NCBI GenBank assembly: GCA_017521365.1
Contig: JAFXCT010000021.1
Coordinates: 1-64,000 of the forward strand
From: Clostridia bacterium
Lineage (GTDB): Bacteria; Bacillota; Clostridia; Oscillospirales; Acutalibacteraceae
Direction of reading: 5' to 3'
DNA: 64,000 nucleotides
The notes under the pieces are model-generated. The model did not search any database. It was not told the DNA's origin and saw only the letters and a list, made by a program, of their open reading frames with translations. The position numbers and the translations under genes were made by a program. Positions 44,180-52,983 of the stretch are shown piece after piece. The stretch's first letter is position 1; every line of letters begins with the position of its first letter.

Positions 44180-44458
44180 TTAGGGTGGCGAGTATAATCC
44201 AAACCTGCCCAAAAGCGTGAATTTTTGCGGCTTTTCGGCGTTTCGGATTTGAAAGGCGACAGCCCTGTCGGCATCCTCAACATCCAAAAATCCATCAAAA
44301 ATTCGCACTTTTGGGTCGAAGATTTTTTGCGAAGCGGATTTTTGTCATATCAAGGCACAAAACGCAGTAAATCCTGACGGATTTACGAGTATTTTAACGA
44401 TGAGATGGCGGAAATCCGCCCCGCAAAAAACGGATTCTGATTATTCTCGCCACCCTAA
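44180..44458. mobile_element. MITE-like element, 279 bp, with 20-bp terminal inverted repeats
   Basis: The ends TTAGGGTGGCGAG... (44180-44199) and its reverse complement (44439-44458) match at 19 of 20 bases. Each outer end carries a TA dinucleotide (44181-44182 and 44456-44457), as expected for a TA target duplication of the IS630/Tc1 type. Inside are further inverted repeats: 44208-44227 against 44296-44315 (18 of 20), GTAAATCC/GGATTTAC (44367-44374/44379-44386) and GGCGGA/TCCGCC (44407-44420). No ORF fits inside. It fills the polC-acyltransferase gap and its right end abuts the next ribosome binding site. A structured RNA or strong terminator is the alternative. Confidence 0.65.
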
Positions 44459-44475
44459 GAAAGGAGAAACGGAAT

Positions 44476-45747
44476 ATGCCAAAACAGAAGCAATGGTTTA
44501 AGCTCGACAATGCCGCAACGGTATTTCCCGGGCAAAACACTTCACGCTGGTCAAACATTTTCCGTTTTTCCGTTATGCTTACCGAAAAGATTGACCCCGC
44601 TATTCTTGAGCAGGCATTGGCAGACGTTATGCCTCGTTTTCCGTGCTATGACGTAAGAATCAGGAACGGATTGTTCTGGCATTATTTTGAGAAAAATCCG
44701 AATGGTATACCCGAGATTCAGCCTGATATAGTAAATCCCTGTCACCGTGTAAAATTCAAGGAAAACCGCGGTTATCTTTTCAGAATTTACTATTATGAAA
44801 ACAGAATTTCGGGTGATTTCTACCACGCCTTAACAGACGGATTAGGTGCCTGTTATTTCGTGTGTACGCTTGCCGCACAGTATCTTCGCCTTTGCGGTCA
44901 TAATATTTCTGTCGGCGGCAATGTGCTTGATATCACTTTTCCCGCAACTCCCGAAGAGCTTGATGACCCCTACAAAAAATGCGGTTTGAGCAAGGGAAAG
45001 GTCAGCAGAAGAATTTCAAGCGTCTACCACGCCAAGGGTACAAAAGCGCCAAAGCATATGGTTAACATTACCCGTGGTATAGTTTCGCTTGACGATGTCC
45101 GGGCTCTTGCCAAAAGCTACGGTGCGACAGTAACGGAATTTATCGGAGCTCTTCTTTTGTTTGTACATTATGAAAAACAGAAGGAAGAAAAGCGCAAGCA
45201 GAAGAAGGTTTGCGTTCAGATTCCCGTCAGCCTGCGTAAAACCTTCGGTATTCATACCTTGCGCAATTTTTCGCTTTACTATCTGCTCGATATCGATCCG
45301 ATGCTCGGCGAATATACGTTTGAAGAAGTGCTCAGACACATTATTTTTTCACTTCGTGATATTAATAACGAAAAGACCTTGCGAGCTATGAACACAGCTA
45401 ATCTCAAGCTTGCAAATTCGCCGTTTATGCGTGTTATGCCGCTTGTTGTTAAGGATTTGGCTATCGGTATTGCTTCGCTTTTTACGGGCGAGAAGGCTAC
45501 AACCGTACTGTTTACCAACCTGGGTAAAATTGATCTGCCCGAGGATATGCTGGAATTTGTTGACTGTGTTGAAGTTATGGCAGGCCCCGGACGGCTAAAT
45601 GCAGTGCGCTGCGGCGGCTGTGGAGTTAAAGACAAGTTTATTATTGATTTTGCAAACATTTTTGAAGAAAGCGATATTGAAAAGCGCTTTTTCACCGTCC
45701 TTGTAAAAATGGGCGCTCACGTTAAAATAGAAAGTAACAGGAGGTGA
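44476..45747 (+). CDS. Alcohol acetyltransferase (AATase)-like, condensation-fold protein
   Basis: A 423-residue protein of the chloramphenicol-acetyltransferase/condensation fold. The catalytic motif H-x-x-x-D-G is present as HALTDG (His117, Asp121); the second-half motif NFSLYYLLDI near 270 also fits. Its pattern matches proteins annotated as alcohol acetyltransferase in Clostridia, so an acyl-transfer reaction between an acyl donor and an alcohol or amine is likely. The acceptor and donor are unknown. It starts the tight trio with a DUF6320 protein and an M20 peptidase. AAAGGAGAAA lies just after the MITE-like element. Confidence 0.7.
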   Translation: MPKQKQWFKLDNAATVFPGQNTSRWSNIFRFSVMLTEKIDPAILEQALADVMPRFPCYDVRIRNGLFWHYFEKNPNGIPEIQPDIVNPCHRVKFKENRGYLFRIYYYENRISGDFYHALTDGLGACYFVCTLAAQYLRLCGHNISVGGNVLDITFPATPEELDDPYKKCGLSKGKVSRRISSVYHAKGTKAPKHMVNITRGIVSLDDVRALAKSYGATVTEFIGALLLFVHYEKQKEEKRKQKKVCVQIPVSLRKTFGIHTLRNFSLYYLLDIDPMLGEYTFEEVLRHIIFSLRDINNEKTLRAMNTANLKLANSPFMRVMPLVVKDLAIGIASLFTGEKATTVLFTNLGKIDLPEDMLEFVDCVEVMAGPGRLNAVRCGGCGVKDKFIIDFANIFEESDIEKRFFTVLVKMGAHVKIESNRR

Positions 45748-45754
45748 ACGGAAG

Positions 45755-46462
45755 ATGTCATACTGTGTCAATTGCGGTGTTGAGCTTGATGACAGCGCAA
45801 AAAAATGTGCGCTGTGTTCAACACCCGTTGTAAATCTCAATGCGCTGATACCGCCCGAGGAAGCCGTTCCTCCGTTTCCGACCCGTGTTGTTATCCCTGC
45901 GGAGGTTCGCCGCAGATACGGTGCGTTTATTGCTTCTATGGTGTTTCTTATTCCAAACATAGTTTGCCTTGTAATAAATCTTATGTTCAATTTCGGCTAT
46001 TTGTGGGCAACTTACATTAACGCAACCAGCGCACTGGTATGGTTGCTTCTCGTGTTCCCGTTCCTGTTTAAAAACCCCAAAAGCTATATTATTGTGCCGA
46101 TTGACGCACTCGGTGTGTTTTTGTATACAGCGGTTTTCTATGCCGTAGAACACGGGCACGGCTGGCTTTTTGAATTGGCTTTGCCGCTGATACTCGTTGT
46201 TGCTGCATTTGCGTTTTCCGTTGCGGAATGGATTAAGCACAAAAAGCTCGATTGGCCGATACTTATTACTTCTCTTTTATTGCAGACTGCGGTTGCTTCT
46301 TTTGGAATTGAACTCATATTCCGATATTATTATGAATTGTCGCTTCTTCCTGTTGTTTCGATAATTATTGCTGCGTGCTGTCTTGCTCTTGTGGCGTTTT
46401 TCCTTTCCGTACTTAAAAATAAAAGGCTCAGAGCGTGGCTTTCAAGAAAGTTCTTTATATAG
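45755..46462 (+). CDS. DUF6320-type zinc-ribbon membrane protein
   Basis: A 235-residue protein. It opens with a zinc ribbon (CVNCG...CALC, residues 4-21), then has six hydrophobic segments to the C-terminus. I associate this pattern with DUF6320, usually seen next to AATase-like genes. Seven bases separate it from the upstream stop. Its function is unknown; an assembly or transport role for the acyltransferase is a guess. Confidence 0.65.
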   Translation: MSYCVNCGVELDDSAKKCALCSTPVVNLNALIPPEEAVPPFPTRVVIPAEVRRRYGAFIASMVFLIPNIVCLVINLMFNFGYLWATYINATSALVWLLLVFPFLFKNPKSYIIVPIDALGVFLYTAVFYAVEHGHGWLFELALPLILVVAAFAFSVAEWIKHKKLDWPILITSLLLQTAVASFGIELIFRYYYELSLLPVVSIIIAACCLALVAFFLSVLKNKRLRAWLSRKFFI

Positions 46463-46479
46463 TTTTAAGGAGATAGGTT

Positions 46480-47949
46480 ATGAAGACAAAGACAAAGATT
46501 ATCCTCGGTGCTGTCGGTGCGGCCACGGCTGTGAACTGCGTTCGTGCGGCAGCCTTCAAGCCCGAAAAGCGTGAAGCCGAAAAGCTTCCTGCCGAAAACT
46601 GCGACGTTGAGCGTGCAATAAAGCACATCAGCGGAGCTATTCAGATTCCGACCGTTTCGTATCCCGACAACGATATGGTGGATTGGTCACAGTTTGAAAA
46701 ATTCCATAAGTTTCTTGAAGAATCATATCCGCTTATAGCAAAGAATCTTGAAAGAGAGGTCGTATCAAAGGCGAGCCTTCTCTACCGCTGGAAGGGTACG
46801 GATTCTTCGCTTGATGCAATAGCACTTCTTTCACATCAGGACGTTGTTCCTGTTTCAAAGGGCACAGAACAGGATTGGGAGCACGAGCCGTTCAGCGGTG
46901 ATATTGATGATGAGTTTATCTGGGGCAGAGGTGCCATGGATATGAAGAATCATCTTATCTGCGTTATGGAGGCTGTTGAAACCCTGCTTGAGGAGGGCTA
47001 TCAGCCTACTCGTGACGTTTATCTTTGCTTCGGTCACGATGAAGAAATCGTTGCCTCCGATAATTCGGGTGCCGGCGAAATAGCACGCTTGCTTAAGGAG
47101 AGGGGAGTTCGCCTTGACTGCGTTATTGACGAGGGCGGTGCAATTCTTCCCGTGAATGTAAAAGGCGTTATCGATGGCTTTATTGCCGGTATAGGTATCG
47201 CCGAAAAGGGCTATGCCGATTTTGAAATTACCGTTGAAACCAAGGGCGGACATTCTTCTCAGCCTCCTAAACACAGCGGTCTTGGTAAGCTTGCCGATGT
47301 TATAAAGGACCTTGAAAACAATCAGTTCAAGGCGGAAATGCTTCCGTTTGTAAAGGATTTGTTCGACAGCGTGGGCAGAAGAGTCTGCTATCCTGCAAAG
47401 CTTATTACCTGCAATCTCAAGCTTCTTAATCCCGTCATTAAGGAGGTAATGAAGCTTATTCCGCCTGCCGCAAGCCTTATCCGTACCACGACTGGTGTTA
47501 CTATGGCTCAGGGCAGTCCTGCCGCAAATGTTCTTCCTCAACGTTCAAGTATTGTTGTTAACTTCCGCGGTATGCCCGGCTGTTCAACAAAGGATATTGA
47601 AGAGCACATCCGAAAGGTTGTTAAAAATAAGGATATTCAGATTAAGTGCCTCAAATCAAAAGAGCCTTCTGCCATTTCTCCGACAGACAGCAGGGCTTTC
47701 AAGGCAATTGAAAACATAACCGTTTCCGACTATCCCGAGGCTATAGTTGCGCCGTATCTTGTAATGGGCGGTACGGATGCTTATCACTATGAACTTGTGT
47801 GTGAAAATATTTACAGATATTCACCCTTTATTGCCGATACAAAGCTTTTGCTTTGCACACACGGTACAAATGAACGTCTTCCCAAAAACACGGTAGGCGA
47901 GGCTGTAGTGTTCTTTAAACGCTATATCAAGCAGCTTGCTTCTGACTGA
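46480..47949 (+). CDS. M20 family metallopeptidase (PM20D1-like)
   Basis: A 489-residue dinuclear zinc peptidase or amidase with an N-terminal hydrophobic segment (about 5-25). Metal-site motifs: LLSHQDVVPV (His119, Asp121), WGRGAMDMKNH with the bridging aspartate, CFGHDEEI with the catalytic/ligand glutamates, and a late histidine in LCTHGTNERL. The pattern is closer to carboxypeptidase S and PM20D1 than to dipeptidase PepV. PM20D1 makes and cleaves N-fatty-acyl amino acids, which would fit an acyltransferase operon, but this is only inference. A strong terminator follows. Confidence 0.8.
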   Translation: MKTKTKIILGAVGAATAVNCVRAAAFKPEKREAEKLPAENCDVERAIKHISGAIQIPTVSYPDNDMVDWSQFEKFHKFLEESYPLIAKNLEREVVSKASLLYRWKGTDSSLDAIALLSHQDVVPVSKGTEQDWEHEPFSGDIDDEFIWGRGAMDMKNHLICVMEAVETLLEEGYQPTRDVYLCFGHDEEIVASDNSGAGEIARLLKERGVRLDCVIDEGGAILPVNVKGVIDGFIAGIGIAEKGYADFEITVETKGGHSSQPPKHSGLGKLADVIKDLENNQFKAEMLPFVKDLFDSVGRRVCYPAKLITCNLKLLNPVIKEVMKLIPPAASLIRTTTGVTMAQGSPAANVLPQRSSIVVNFRGMPGCSTKDIEEHIRKVVKNKDIQIKCLKSKEPSAISPTDSRAFKAIENITVSDYPEAIVAPYLVMGGTDAYHYELVCENIYRYSPFIADTKLLLCTHGTNERLPKNTVGEAVVFFKRYIKQLASD

Positions 47950-47959
47950 ATATGATAAA

Positions 47960-48006
47960 ATCTCCTTTAACCCGATGCTTTGTTCGGGTTATGGGAGATA
48001 TTTTTT
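47960..48006 (+). terminator. Intrinsic terminator of the acyltransferase-M20 unit
   Basis: A two-part stem: ATCTCC pairs with GGAGAT, and inside it TAACCCGA pairs with TCGGGTTA, followed by A and six T. It starts 10 bases after the M20 stop. Confidence 0.9.
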
Positions 48007-48036
48007 ATAAATAGATAAAAAATATTTAAAAATTAC

Positions 48037-48065
48037 TTGTAATTAATAATTTATGCATATATAAT
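48037..48065 (+). promoter_or_regulatory. Promoter for the Nudix-fusion gene
   Basis: TTGTAA (48037-48042), a 17-base spacer and perfect TATAAT (48060-48065), 43 bases before the start codon. Confidence 0.7.
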
Positions 48066-48108
48066 TAAAACATATGTCTAAAGATATGGAAAGGAGAGAT
48101 GAAGGCCA

Positions 48109-48846
48109 ATGTTGGGTAAGTACGTAAGGGTAAATGTTACTAATGCAATCAATACCCAAAATGAGACCGAGGGCTATACTTATGAGCTCAATTTCGGTAG
48201 AGTAGAAGGCCATTCTCTCGCAGGGAACGAACAGTTTGCCTATATTATGGGCATAGACCATCCCGTGCGGAATTTTGACGGGCGAGTTATCGCCATCATC
48301 ACACGCAGAAGCGGCGAAAAGCTCTGGGTTGTTGCACCCAAAAGCACACGCTTCATTGTAAATGACGTAAAGCCCGCAATTGAATTTGCCGAGGGTACAG
48401 GCAGAAATTATACTCTGGAATGTCTTTACGAAAGCAGTTGCGGTGCAGTTGTTTACAGAATGATAGCGGGCGAGGTGCGTTATCTTCTTATTAAAAACAA
48501 GCGCAGTGCCAATTGGGGCTTCCCGAAGGGCCATATTGAACGAGGCGAAACCAAGGAAGAAACAGCACGCAGAGAAGTTCTTGAAGAAACCGGTATAAGA
48601 ATTCAGATTATTCCCGGTTTTATTTCAAAATCCGAGTATACTATTCAGGGTAAGGTTGAAAAATCCGTTTCGATTTTTGTTGCCAAAACTTCAGACACTC
48701 AGACAATAATACAGCACGAGGAAATTGAGGACTATATTTGGCTCAACTACGATAAGGCAATTAAAACCCTAAAGTTTGAAAATGACAGAGCTATTCTCGA
48801 AAAAGCACACGAATTTCTGCTGAGAATAGGAGAAATAGAAAAATAA
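48109..48846 (+). CDS. Fusion of a pyrophosphatase-like domain and a Nudix hydrolase
   Basis: A 245-residue protein of two parts. Residues 1-105 (MLGKYVRVNV..., YIMGIDHPVRNFDGRVIAII, WVVAPKSTRFI) resemble the short clostridial proteins annotated as inorganic pyrophosphatase, but I see few of the acidic metal residues of true PPases. Residues 115-245 are a Nudix domain with a complete box GHIERGETKEETARREVLEETGI (141-163), which removes a nucleoside diphosphate-linked group. The start ATG at 48109 is chosen from the reading frame; AAGGAG lies 12 bases upstream and a six-codon out-of-frame ORF begins at 48099. The substrate is unknown. Confidence 0.72.
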   Translation: MLGKYVRVNVTNAINTQNETEGYTYELNFGRVEGHSLAGNEQFAYIMGIDHPVRNFDGRVIAIITRRSGEKLWVVAPKSTRFIVNDVKPAIEFAEGTGRNYTLECLYESSCGAVVYRMIAGEVRYLLIKNKRSANWGFPKGHIERGETKEETARREVLEETGIRIQIIPGFISKSEYTIQGKVEKSVSIFVAKTSDTQTIIQHEEIEDYIWLNYDKAIKTLKFENDRAILEKAHEFLLRIGEIEK

Positions 48847-48858
48847 GGTGGTTAAATA

Positions 48859-49365
48859 ATGGCGGAACAGTTGGCAACCTTTCTGGTTGACTTGTTTCAA
48901 AATAAAATTCCCGAAGAGCTTATAATTTTTGTTATATCCCTTTTTCCGATTCTTGAGCTTCGCGGCGGTATGATTGCCGCAAGCCTTCTCGGTCTTGATT
49001 TGATACCTTCGTTTATAATCTGTTACATCGGGAATATGATACCGGTGCCGTTTATTTTGCTGTTTATAAGAAAGATTTTTCAGTTTCTGCGTGACAAGCC
49101 CTTTTTCGGTAAGGTTATTCAAAAGCTGGAAATTCGTTCAATGCGCAAGAGTGACACGGTAAAAAAATACGGCAAATGGGGCTTGCTTGCTTTTGTTGCA
49201 ATTCCGTTGCCCGGTACGGGCGGCTGGACAGGTGCGCTTATTGCCGCACTGCTGGATATGAGAATAAAAACATCAACCTTCGTAATTGCCGTCGGCGTGT
49301 TTATAGCCGGTGTAATTATGTCTGTTGTGTCTTACGGAATCCCTGCACTCATATCAATGCTTTAA
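48859..49365 (+). CDS. PF06695 small membrane protein (putative multidrug exporter)
   Basis: A 168-residue protein with four to five hydrophobic segments. The conserved PLPGTGGWTGALIAALL motif near residue 115 and FPILELRGGMIAA near 33 are typical of the family named small multi-drug export protein. The export activity is not well established. It lies 12 bases downstream of the Nudix-fusion gene and 48 bases before the alcohol dehydrogenase gene. Confidence 0.8.
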   Translation: MAEQLATFLVDLFQNKIPEELIIFVISLFPILELRGGMIAASLLGLDLIPSFIICYIGNMIPVPFILLFIRKIFQFLRDKPFFGKVIQKLEIRSMRKSDTVKKYGKWGLLAFVAIPLPGTGGWTGALIAALLDMRIKTSTFVIAVGVFIAGVIMSVVSYGIPALISML

Positions 49366-49413
49366 TATTTTAAAACGCTTAAAATATACAAACTGTATAA
49401 AGGAGAAATATTT

Positions 49414-50622
49414 ATGAACAAGCTTTACGGTGCATACTGCAGAACTTATCAGGCAGCCTTTAGAGTTGCCACAAAGGTTCTTGACTGGACCGGTCCTCAG
49501 GTTGTCAAGGGTCCCGGTAGCGTTACAAAACTGCCTTCTCTGCTTAAGAGTCAAGGCATTGACAATGTTATGATTGTAACCGATAAGGTTCTTCACAGCC
49601 TTGGTTTGCTTGACAGTCTTAAGGCAGGCCTTGAAAGCAAGGGCATCAATTTTGTAATTTACGACGGTACTCAGCCCAATCCCACTATACCCAATGTTGA
49701 GGAAGCTAAGGATATTTACATAAATCATAACTGCCAGGCCGTTATAGCTTTCGGCGGCGGTTCTCCTATGGACTGTGCCAAGGTTGCTGCAGCACGTGTT
49801 GCTGCACCCAATAAGCAGATTCCGAAGATGAGGGGTACGCTCAAGGTTCTTGCAAAGCTTCCTCCGCTTTACGCAATTCCCACAACGGCAGGTACGGGCT
49901 CCGAAACAACTCTTGCCGCTGTTATCGTTAACCCCGACACACACGAGAAGTTTGCAATCAACGACCCCTGTCTGCGTCCGAAGGTTGCCGTTCTTGACCC
50001 CGAGCTTACTGTCGGTCTTCCTCCTCACATTACGTCAACAACTGGTATGGATGCGCTTACACACGCTGTTGAGGCTTACATCGGTAAGAGCAATACACCC
50101 GGCACAATCGAGGCTGCCGAAAAAGCTGTCAAGATGATTTTTGCAAACCTTGAAACAGCTTATAACGAGCCCAAGAATATCGAAGCACGTGACAATATGC
50201 TCAACGCTTCGTTCTATGCAGGTATCGCTTTCACTCAGGCTTACGTCGGCTATGTTCACGCTATTGCTCATAACCTCGGCGGCTTCTACAACGTTCCTCA
50301 CGGCCTTGCCAATGCGATAATTCTTCCCTACGTGCTCCGTTATTACGGCGATACAGTTTATTCACAGCTTTCAAAGCTTGCTGACCTTGCCGGCCTTGAA
50401 ACCAACGGTAAATCCGATGCAGAAAAAGCAAATATGTTCATTGACGAAATTTGCGCAATGAATGAGAGAATGAAGATTCCGTCATGCTTCGACTGCATTA
50501 AGGAAGAGGATATTCCGACCATTGCAAAGCGTGCAATGATTGAGGGCAATCCGCTTTATCCCGTTCCCAAGCTTATGGATGAGGCAGAGTGCGAGAAAAT
50601 TATCCGTTCAATGATGGCATAA
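49414..50622 (+). CDS. Iron-containing alcohol dehydrogenase
   Basis: A 402-residue family-III dehydrogenase. Cofactor motif GGGSPMDCAK near residue 115 and PTTAGTGSETT near 155; metal ligands are in the block GMDALTHAVEAY near 210 and HAIAHNLGGFYNVPHGLANAI near 285, with Asp and three histidines. Related enzymes reduce aldehydes to alcohols or oxidise diols with NAD(P)H; the substrate cannot be told. TATAAAGGAGAAA gives a strong ribosome site. A terminator follows. Confidence 0.9.
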   Translation: MNKLYGAYCRTYQAAFRVATKVLDWTGPQVVKGPGSVTKLPSLLKSQGIDNVMIVTDKVLHSLGLLDSLKAGLESKGINFVIYDGTQPNPTIPNVEEAKDIYINHNCQAVIAFGGGSPMDCAKVAAARVAAPNKQIPKMRGTLKVLAKLPPLYAIPTTAGTGSETTLAAVIVNPDTHEKFAINDPCLRPKVAVLDPELTVGLPPHITSTTGMDALTHAVEAYIGKSNTPGTIEAAEKAVKMIFANLETAYNEPKNIEARDNMLNASFYAGIAFTQAYVGYVHAIAHNLGGFYNVPHGLANAIILPYVLRYYGDTVYSQLSKLADLAGLETNGKSDAEKANMFIDEICAMNERMKIPSCFDCIKEEDIPTIAKRAMIEGNPLYPVPKLMDEAECEKIIRSMMA

Positions 50623-50637
50623 TTCAATAAAAAACGC

Positions 50638-50674
50638 AGAGAAAGTGTACTTTTGCAGTATGCTTTCTCTTTTT
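50638..50674 (+). terminator. Intrinsic terminator after the iron alcohol dehydrogenase
   Basis: AGAGAAAG pairs with CTTTCTCT, extended by five more pairs that include G-U, loop TTTTGCA, then TTTTG TTTG. Confidence 0.85.
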
Positions 50675-50718
50675 GTTTGTTTATTTTATTAAAAATGTAT
50701 TAAAAAGCATATTTTTAT

Positions 50719-50747
50719 TTGCATTATAATTATTATTGTGATACAAT
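50719..50747 (+). promoter_or_regulatory. Promoter for the cdaA operon
   Basis: TTGCAT (50719-50724), a 17-base spacer and TACAAT (50742-50747) preceded by TGA, an extended -10 in the same TGTGA context as two other promoters in the window. Confidence 0.65.
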
Positions 50748-50769
50748 TAGCAAATAAGAATGGAGTGAT

Positions 50770-51660
50770 ATGCAAATGACTTATTTTGAACAGATTGTCA
50801 GCTTTTTTCAGCAGGCGTTGGACGTTATAACGTCTTTCCGCTTTTCTGATTTTTTGGATATATGTCTGGTTGCCTTTGTCGTATACAGCGTTGTAAAGCT
50901 TGTCCGTGAAACGAGAGCAATTCAGCTTTTCAAGGGTATTCTTCTTTTCGGTCTGGTATACGTCGTTATTACCGTGCTTGAAATGCAGGCAAGCGTTTAT
51001 CTTTTCAGGAGCGTTGCCACCAACGCAATCGTCTGCCTTGTAATTATTTTTTCGCCTGAAATCCGTCACGCTCTGGAAAGCGTCGGCAGACACAGCTTTT
51101 CAACACTCTCTCCGTTCAATTACAGTAAAAATGCAAGACAGCTCCAGAACGAAAAAATCAACAATATGATTACCGAGGTCTGCCGTGCGGCAGGTACAAT
51201 GAGCGAAAAGAAAATCGGTGCTCTTATTGTTTTCGAGCGTCAGACGCTTCTGGGCTCTATAATCGAAACGGGAACAACGGTTGACGCACTTGCAACGGAA
51301 GAGCTTATCGGAACAATCTTTTTCCCGAAAACTCCGCTTCATGACGGTGCGGCCATTATCCGAATGGACAGGGTCGTTTCCGCCGGCTGTATACTTCCGC
51401 TTACCAAAAACAACGAGCTGAGCAAAGAACTCGGCACAAGGCACCGTGCCGCACTCGGTATGTCGGAAGAAAGCGATGCGGTTGTAGTAGTTGTTTCGGA
51501 AGAAAGCGGCTATATTTCGATAGTTGAAAAGGGCAGAATCAAACGTGATATTTCCTCTGCCGAGCTTCGTGACATCCTTCAGAATTATCTTCTTACCAAA
51601 GAAAATGACGAGTCAAATAAATTCATTGATAAAATAAAGAACATATTCAAGAAAAAGTGA
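50770..51660 (+). CDS. cdaA: Diadenylate cyclase CdaA (c-di-AMP synthase)
   Basis: A 296-residue membrane enzyme that joins two ATP to c-di-AMP, a second messenger controlling potassium and wall homeostasis. Three N-terminal membrane helices (about 20-80) precede the DAC domain; the catalytic DGA motif is at residues 191-193 (LHDGAAIIR) and the RHR motif at 223-225 (GTRHRAALG). GGAGTGAT precedes two candidate starts, ATG at 50770 and at 50776; I give the first. Four bases of overlap couple the following cdaR-like frame. Confidence 0.95.
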   Translation: MQMTYFEQIVSFFQQALDVITSFRFSDFLDICLVAFVVYSVVKLVRETRAIQLFKGILLFGLVYVVITVLEMQASVYLFRSVATNAIVCLVIIFSPEIRHALESVGRHSFSTLSPFNYSKNARQLQNEKINNMITEVCRAAGTMSEKKIGALIVFERQTLLGSIIETGTTVDALATEELIGTIFFPKTPLHDGAAIIRMDRVVSAGCILPLTKNNELSKELGTRHRAALGMSEESDAVVVVVSEESGYISIVEKGRIKRDISSAELRDILQNYLLTKENDESNKFIDKIKNIFKKK

Positions 51661-51674
51661 AAGGAGAGGGCCCG

Positions 51675-52949
51675 ATGAACAAAATTGCACATATAACCCA
51701 CAAGCTTTTTTACGATAACAAAGTTCTTATGGTTTTCTCCTTTGTCGTTGCCGTTATTATTTGGCTGCTTGTCGTAATTTCATTCAGCCCGGTTGATACC
51801 ACCGTTATCAAGGATGTTCCCGTAACGCTTGACCTTACAAACAGCGTACCTGCACAGTTCGACCTTGAGATTTTCGGGCAGTCGGAGTTTTCCGTGGACG
51901 TTGAGGTCTCCGGCAAGAGATATATTCTTTCCTCTGCCGCAGATAAGAATTCAATCAAGGTTGTAGCCCAGACGGCTTACGTTGACTCCGCAGGTAAGCA
52001 CACACTCACTCTCAAGGCTTCCAAGGTCAAAGAGTCAGATGAATTTGAAATTGTCGGCCTGTCCGATGAATACATTGAGGTTTTCTTCGACGTATATATG
52101 GAGCAGGACTTTAATCTTGAGCCGAAAATCAATTCGGATGACGAGCTTGTTGAAAAGGGTTTTGTCGCCGGTGAACCGGTCCTTTCGGCAGAGACCGTTG
52201 TTATTTCTGGCCCTGCCACGGAGGTTCGTACAGTTAAAAACGTCTATGCTGAAATTGATATTGACAAGCCTCTTTCCCAAACAAAGACTCAGGCTGCTGA
52301 AATCAATGCGTACAATGAAGCAGGTGCGGTTCTGCACTATCTTTCCTATAACTACGGTAATTCCGAGGTTACCGTTACCGTTCCCGTCTATTACGTAGTG
52401 AATAAGCCTACCTCGGTAACCTTTAAGAATGCTCCCTCGGCATATATTGATAATCCCTTCAGCTATACCGTCAACCCTGCTCAGTTCAACGCCGGTATTC
52501 AGGGCATTGACAGTAACAATACGGTTGAAAGCATTGCAATAACAACAGTAGATTTCGCTCAGCTAAAGCCGGGCAAGAACGTGTTTACAATTCCGACCGA
52601 CTCCATATCTTCGGTTTACTCGCTTGAATCCTTTGAAACTTTCGAGGTTACCGTTAATGTAACGGGTTGTAAAACAAAAACACTAACCGTGCCTGAGGGT
52701 AATATCAGTTTTGTAAATTCACCCGACGGATATAATGTTCAGGCTCTTAAAAAGGCTGTAGGCAGCGTTACGGTTGTCGGCCCCGAAGCATCTCTTGCGG
52801 ATATTACTCCGTCGGAGCTGCTGGCAACAGTTGATTTGAGCGGTGCCGACCTGTCAGCGTCAGAGCAGGATTTTTCCGCAAGAGTTACAGTTAAGAATAG
52901 CGACGATTGTTGGGTAAGCGGCTCCTACAGTGTAACCGTTACACAATAA
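51675..52949 (+). CDS. cdaR: YbbR-domain protein CdaR, regulator of CdaA
   Basis: A 424-residue protein with one N-terminal membrane helix (about 15-38) and extracytoplasmic YbbR repeats. The repeats carry pattern such as VPVTLDLTN..., VDVEVSGKRYIL and VSGPATEVRTVKNVYAEIDI; about four copies fit the length. CdaR binds CdaA and tunes its activity. The ATG at 51675 follows AAGGAGAG; an earlier in-frame codon at 51657 overlaps cdaA. In many Firmicutes glmM follows as third gene; here a lipoprotein gene does. Confidence 0.92.
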   Translation: MNKIAHITHKLFYDNKVLMVFSFVVAVIIWLLVVISFSPVDTTVIKDVPVTLDLTNSVPAQFDLEIFGQSEFSVDVEVSGKRYILSSAADKNSIKVVAQTAYVDSAGKHTLTLKASKVKESDEFEIVGLSDEYIEVFFDVYMEQDFNLEPKINSDDELVEKGFVAGEPVLSAETVVISGPATEVRTVKNVYAEIDIDKPLSQTKTQAAEINAYNEAGAVLHYLSYNYGNSEVTVTVPVYYVVNKPTSVTFKNAPSAYIDNPFSYTVNPAQFNAGIQGIDSNNTVESIAITTVDFAQLKPGKNVFTIPTDSISSVYSLESFETFEVTVNVTGCKTKTLTVPEGNISFVNSPDGYNVQALKKAVGSVTVVGPEASLADITPSELLATVDLSGADLSASEQDFSARVTVKNSDDCWVSGSYSVTVTQ

Positions 52950-52983
52950 TTTCACGTAAAAAACTAAAAAGGAGGATAACTGA

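Noticed and set aside
46855..47541. 228-residue minus-strand frame within the M20 peptidase gene
   Set aside because: Antisense to metal-site motifs of the real gene and without recognisable features.
48099..48119. Six-codon ORF overlapping the start of the Nudix-fusion gene as a regulatory leader peptide
   Set aside because: The ribosome site is too close to its ATG and the peptide has no feature such as codon repeats; chance is sufficient.
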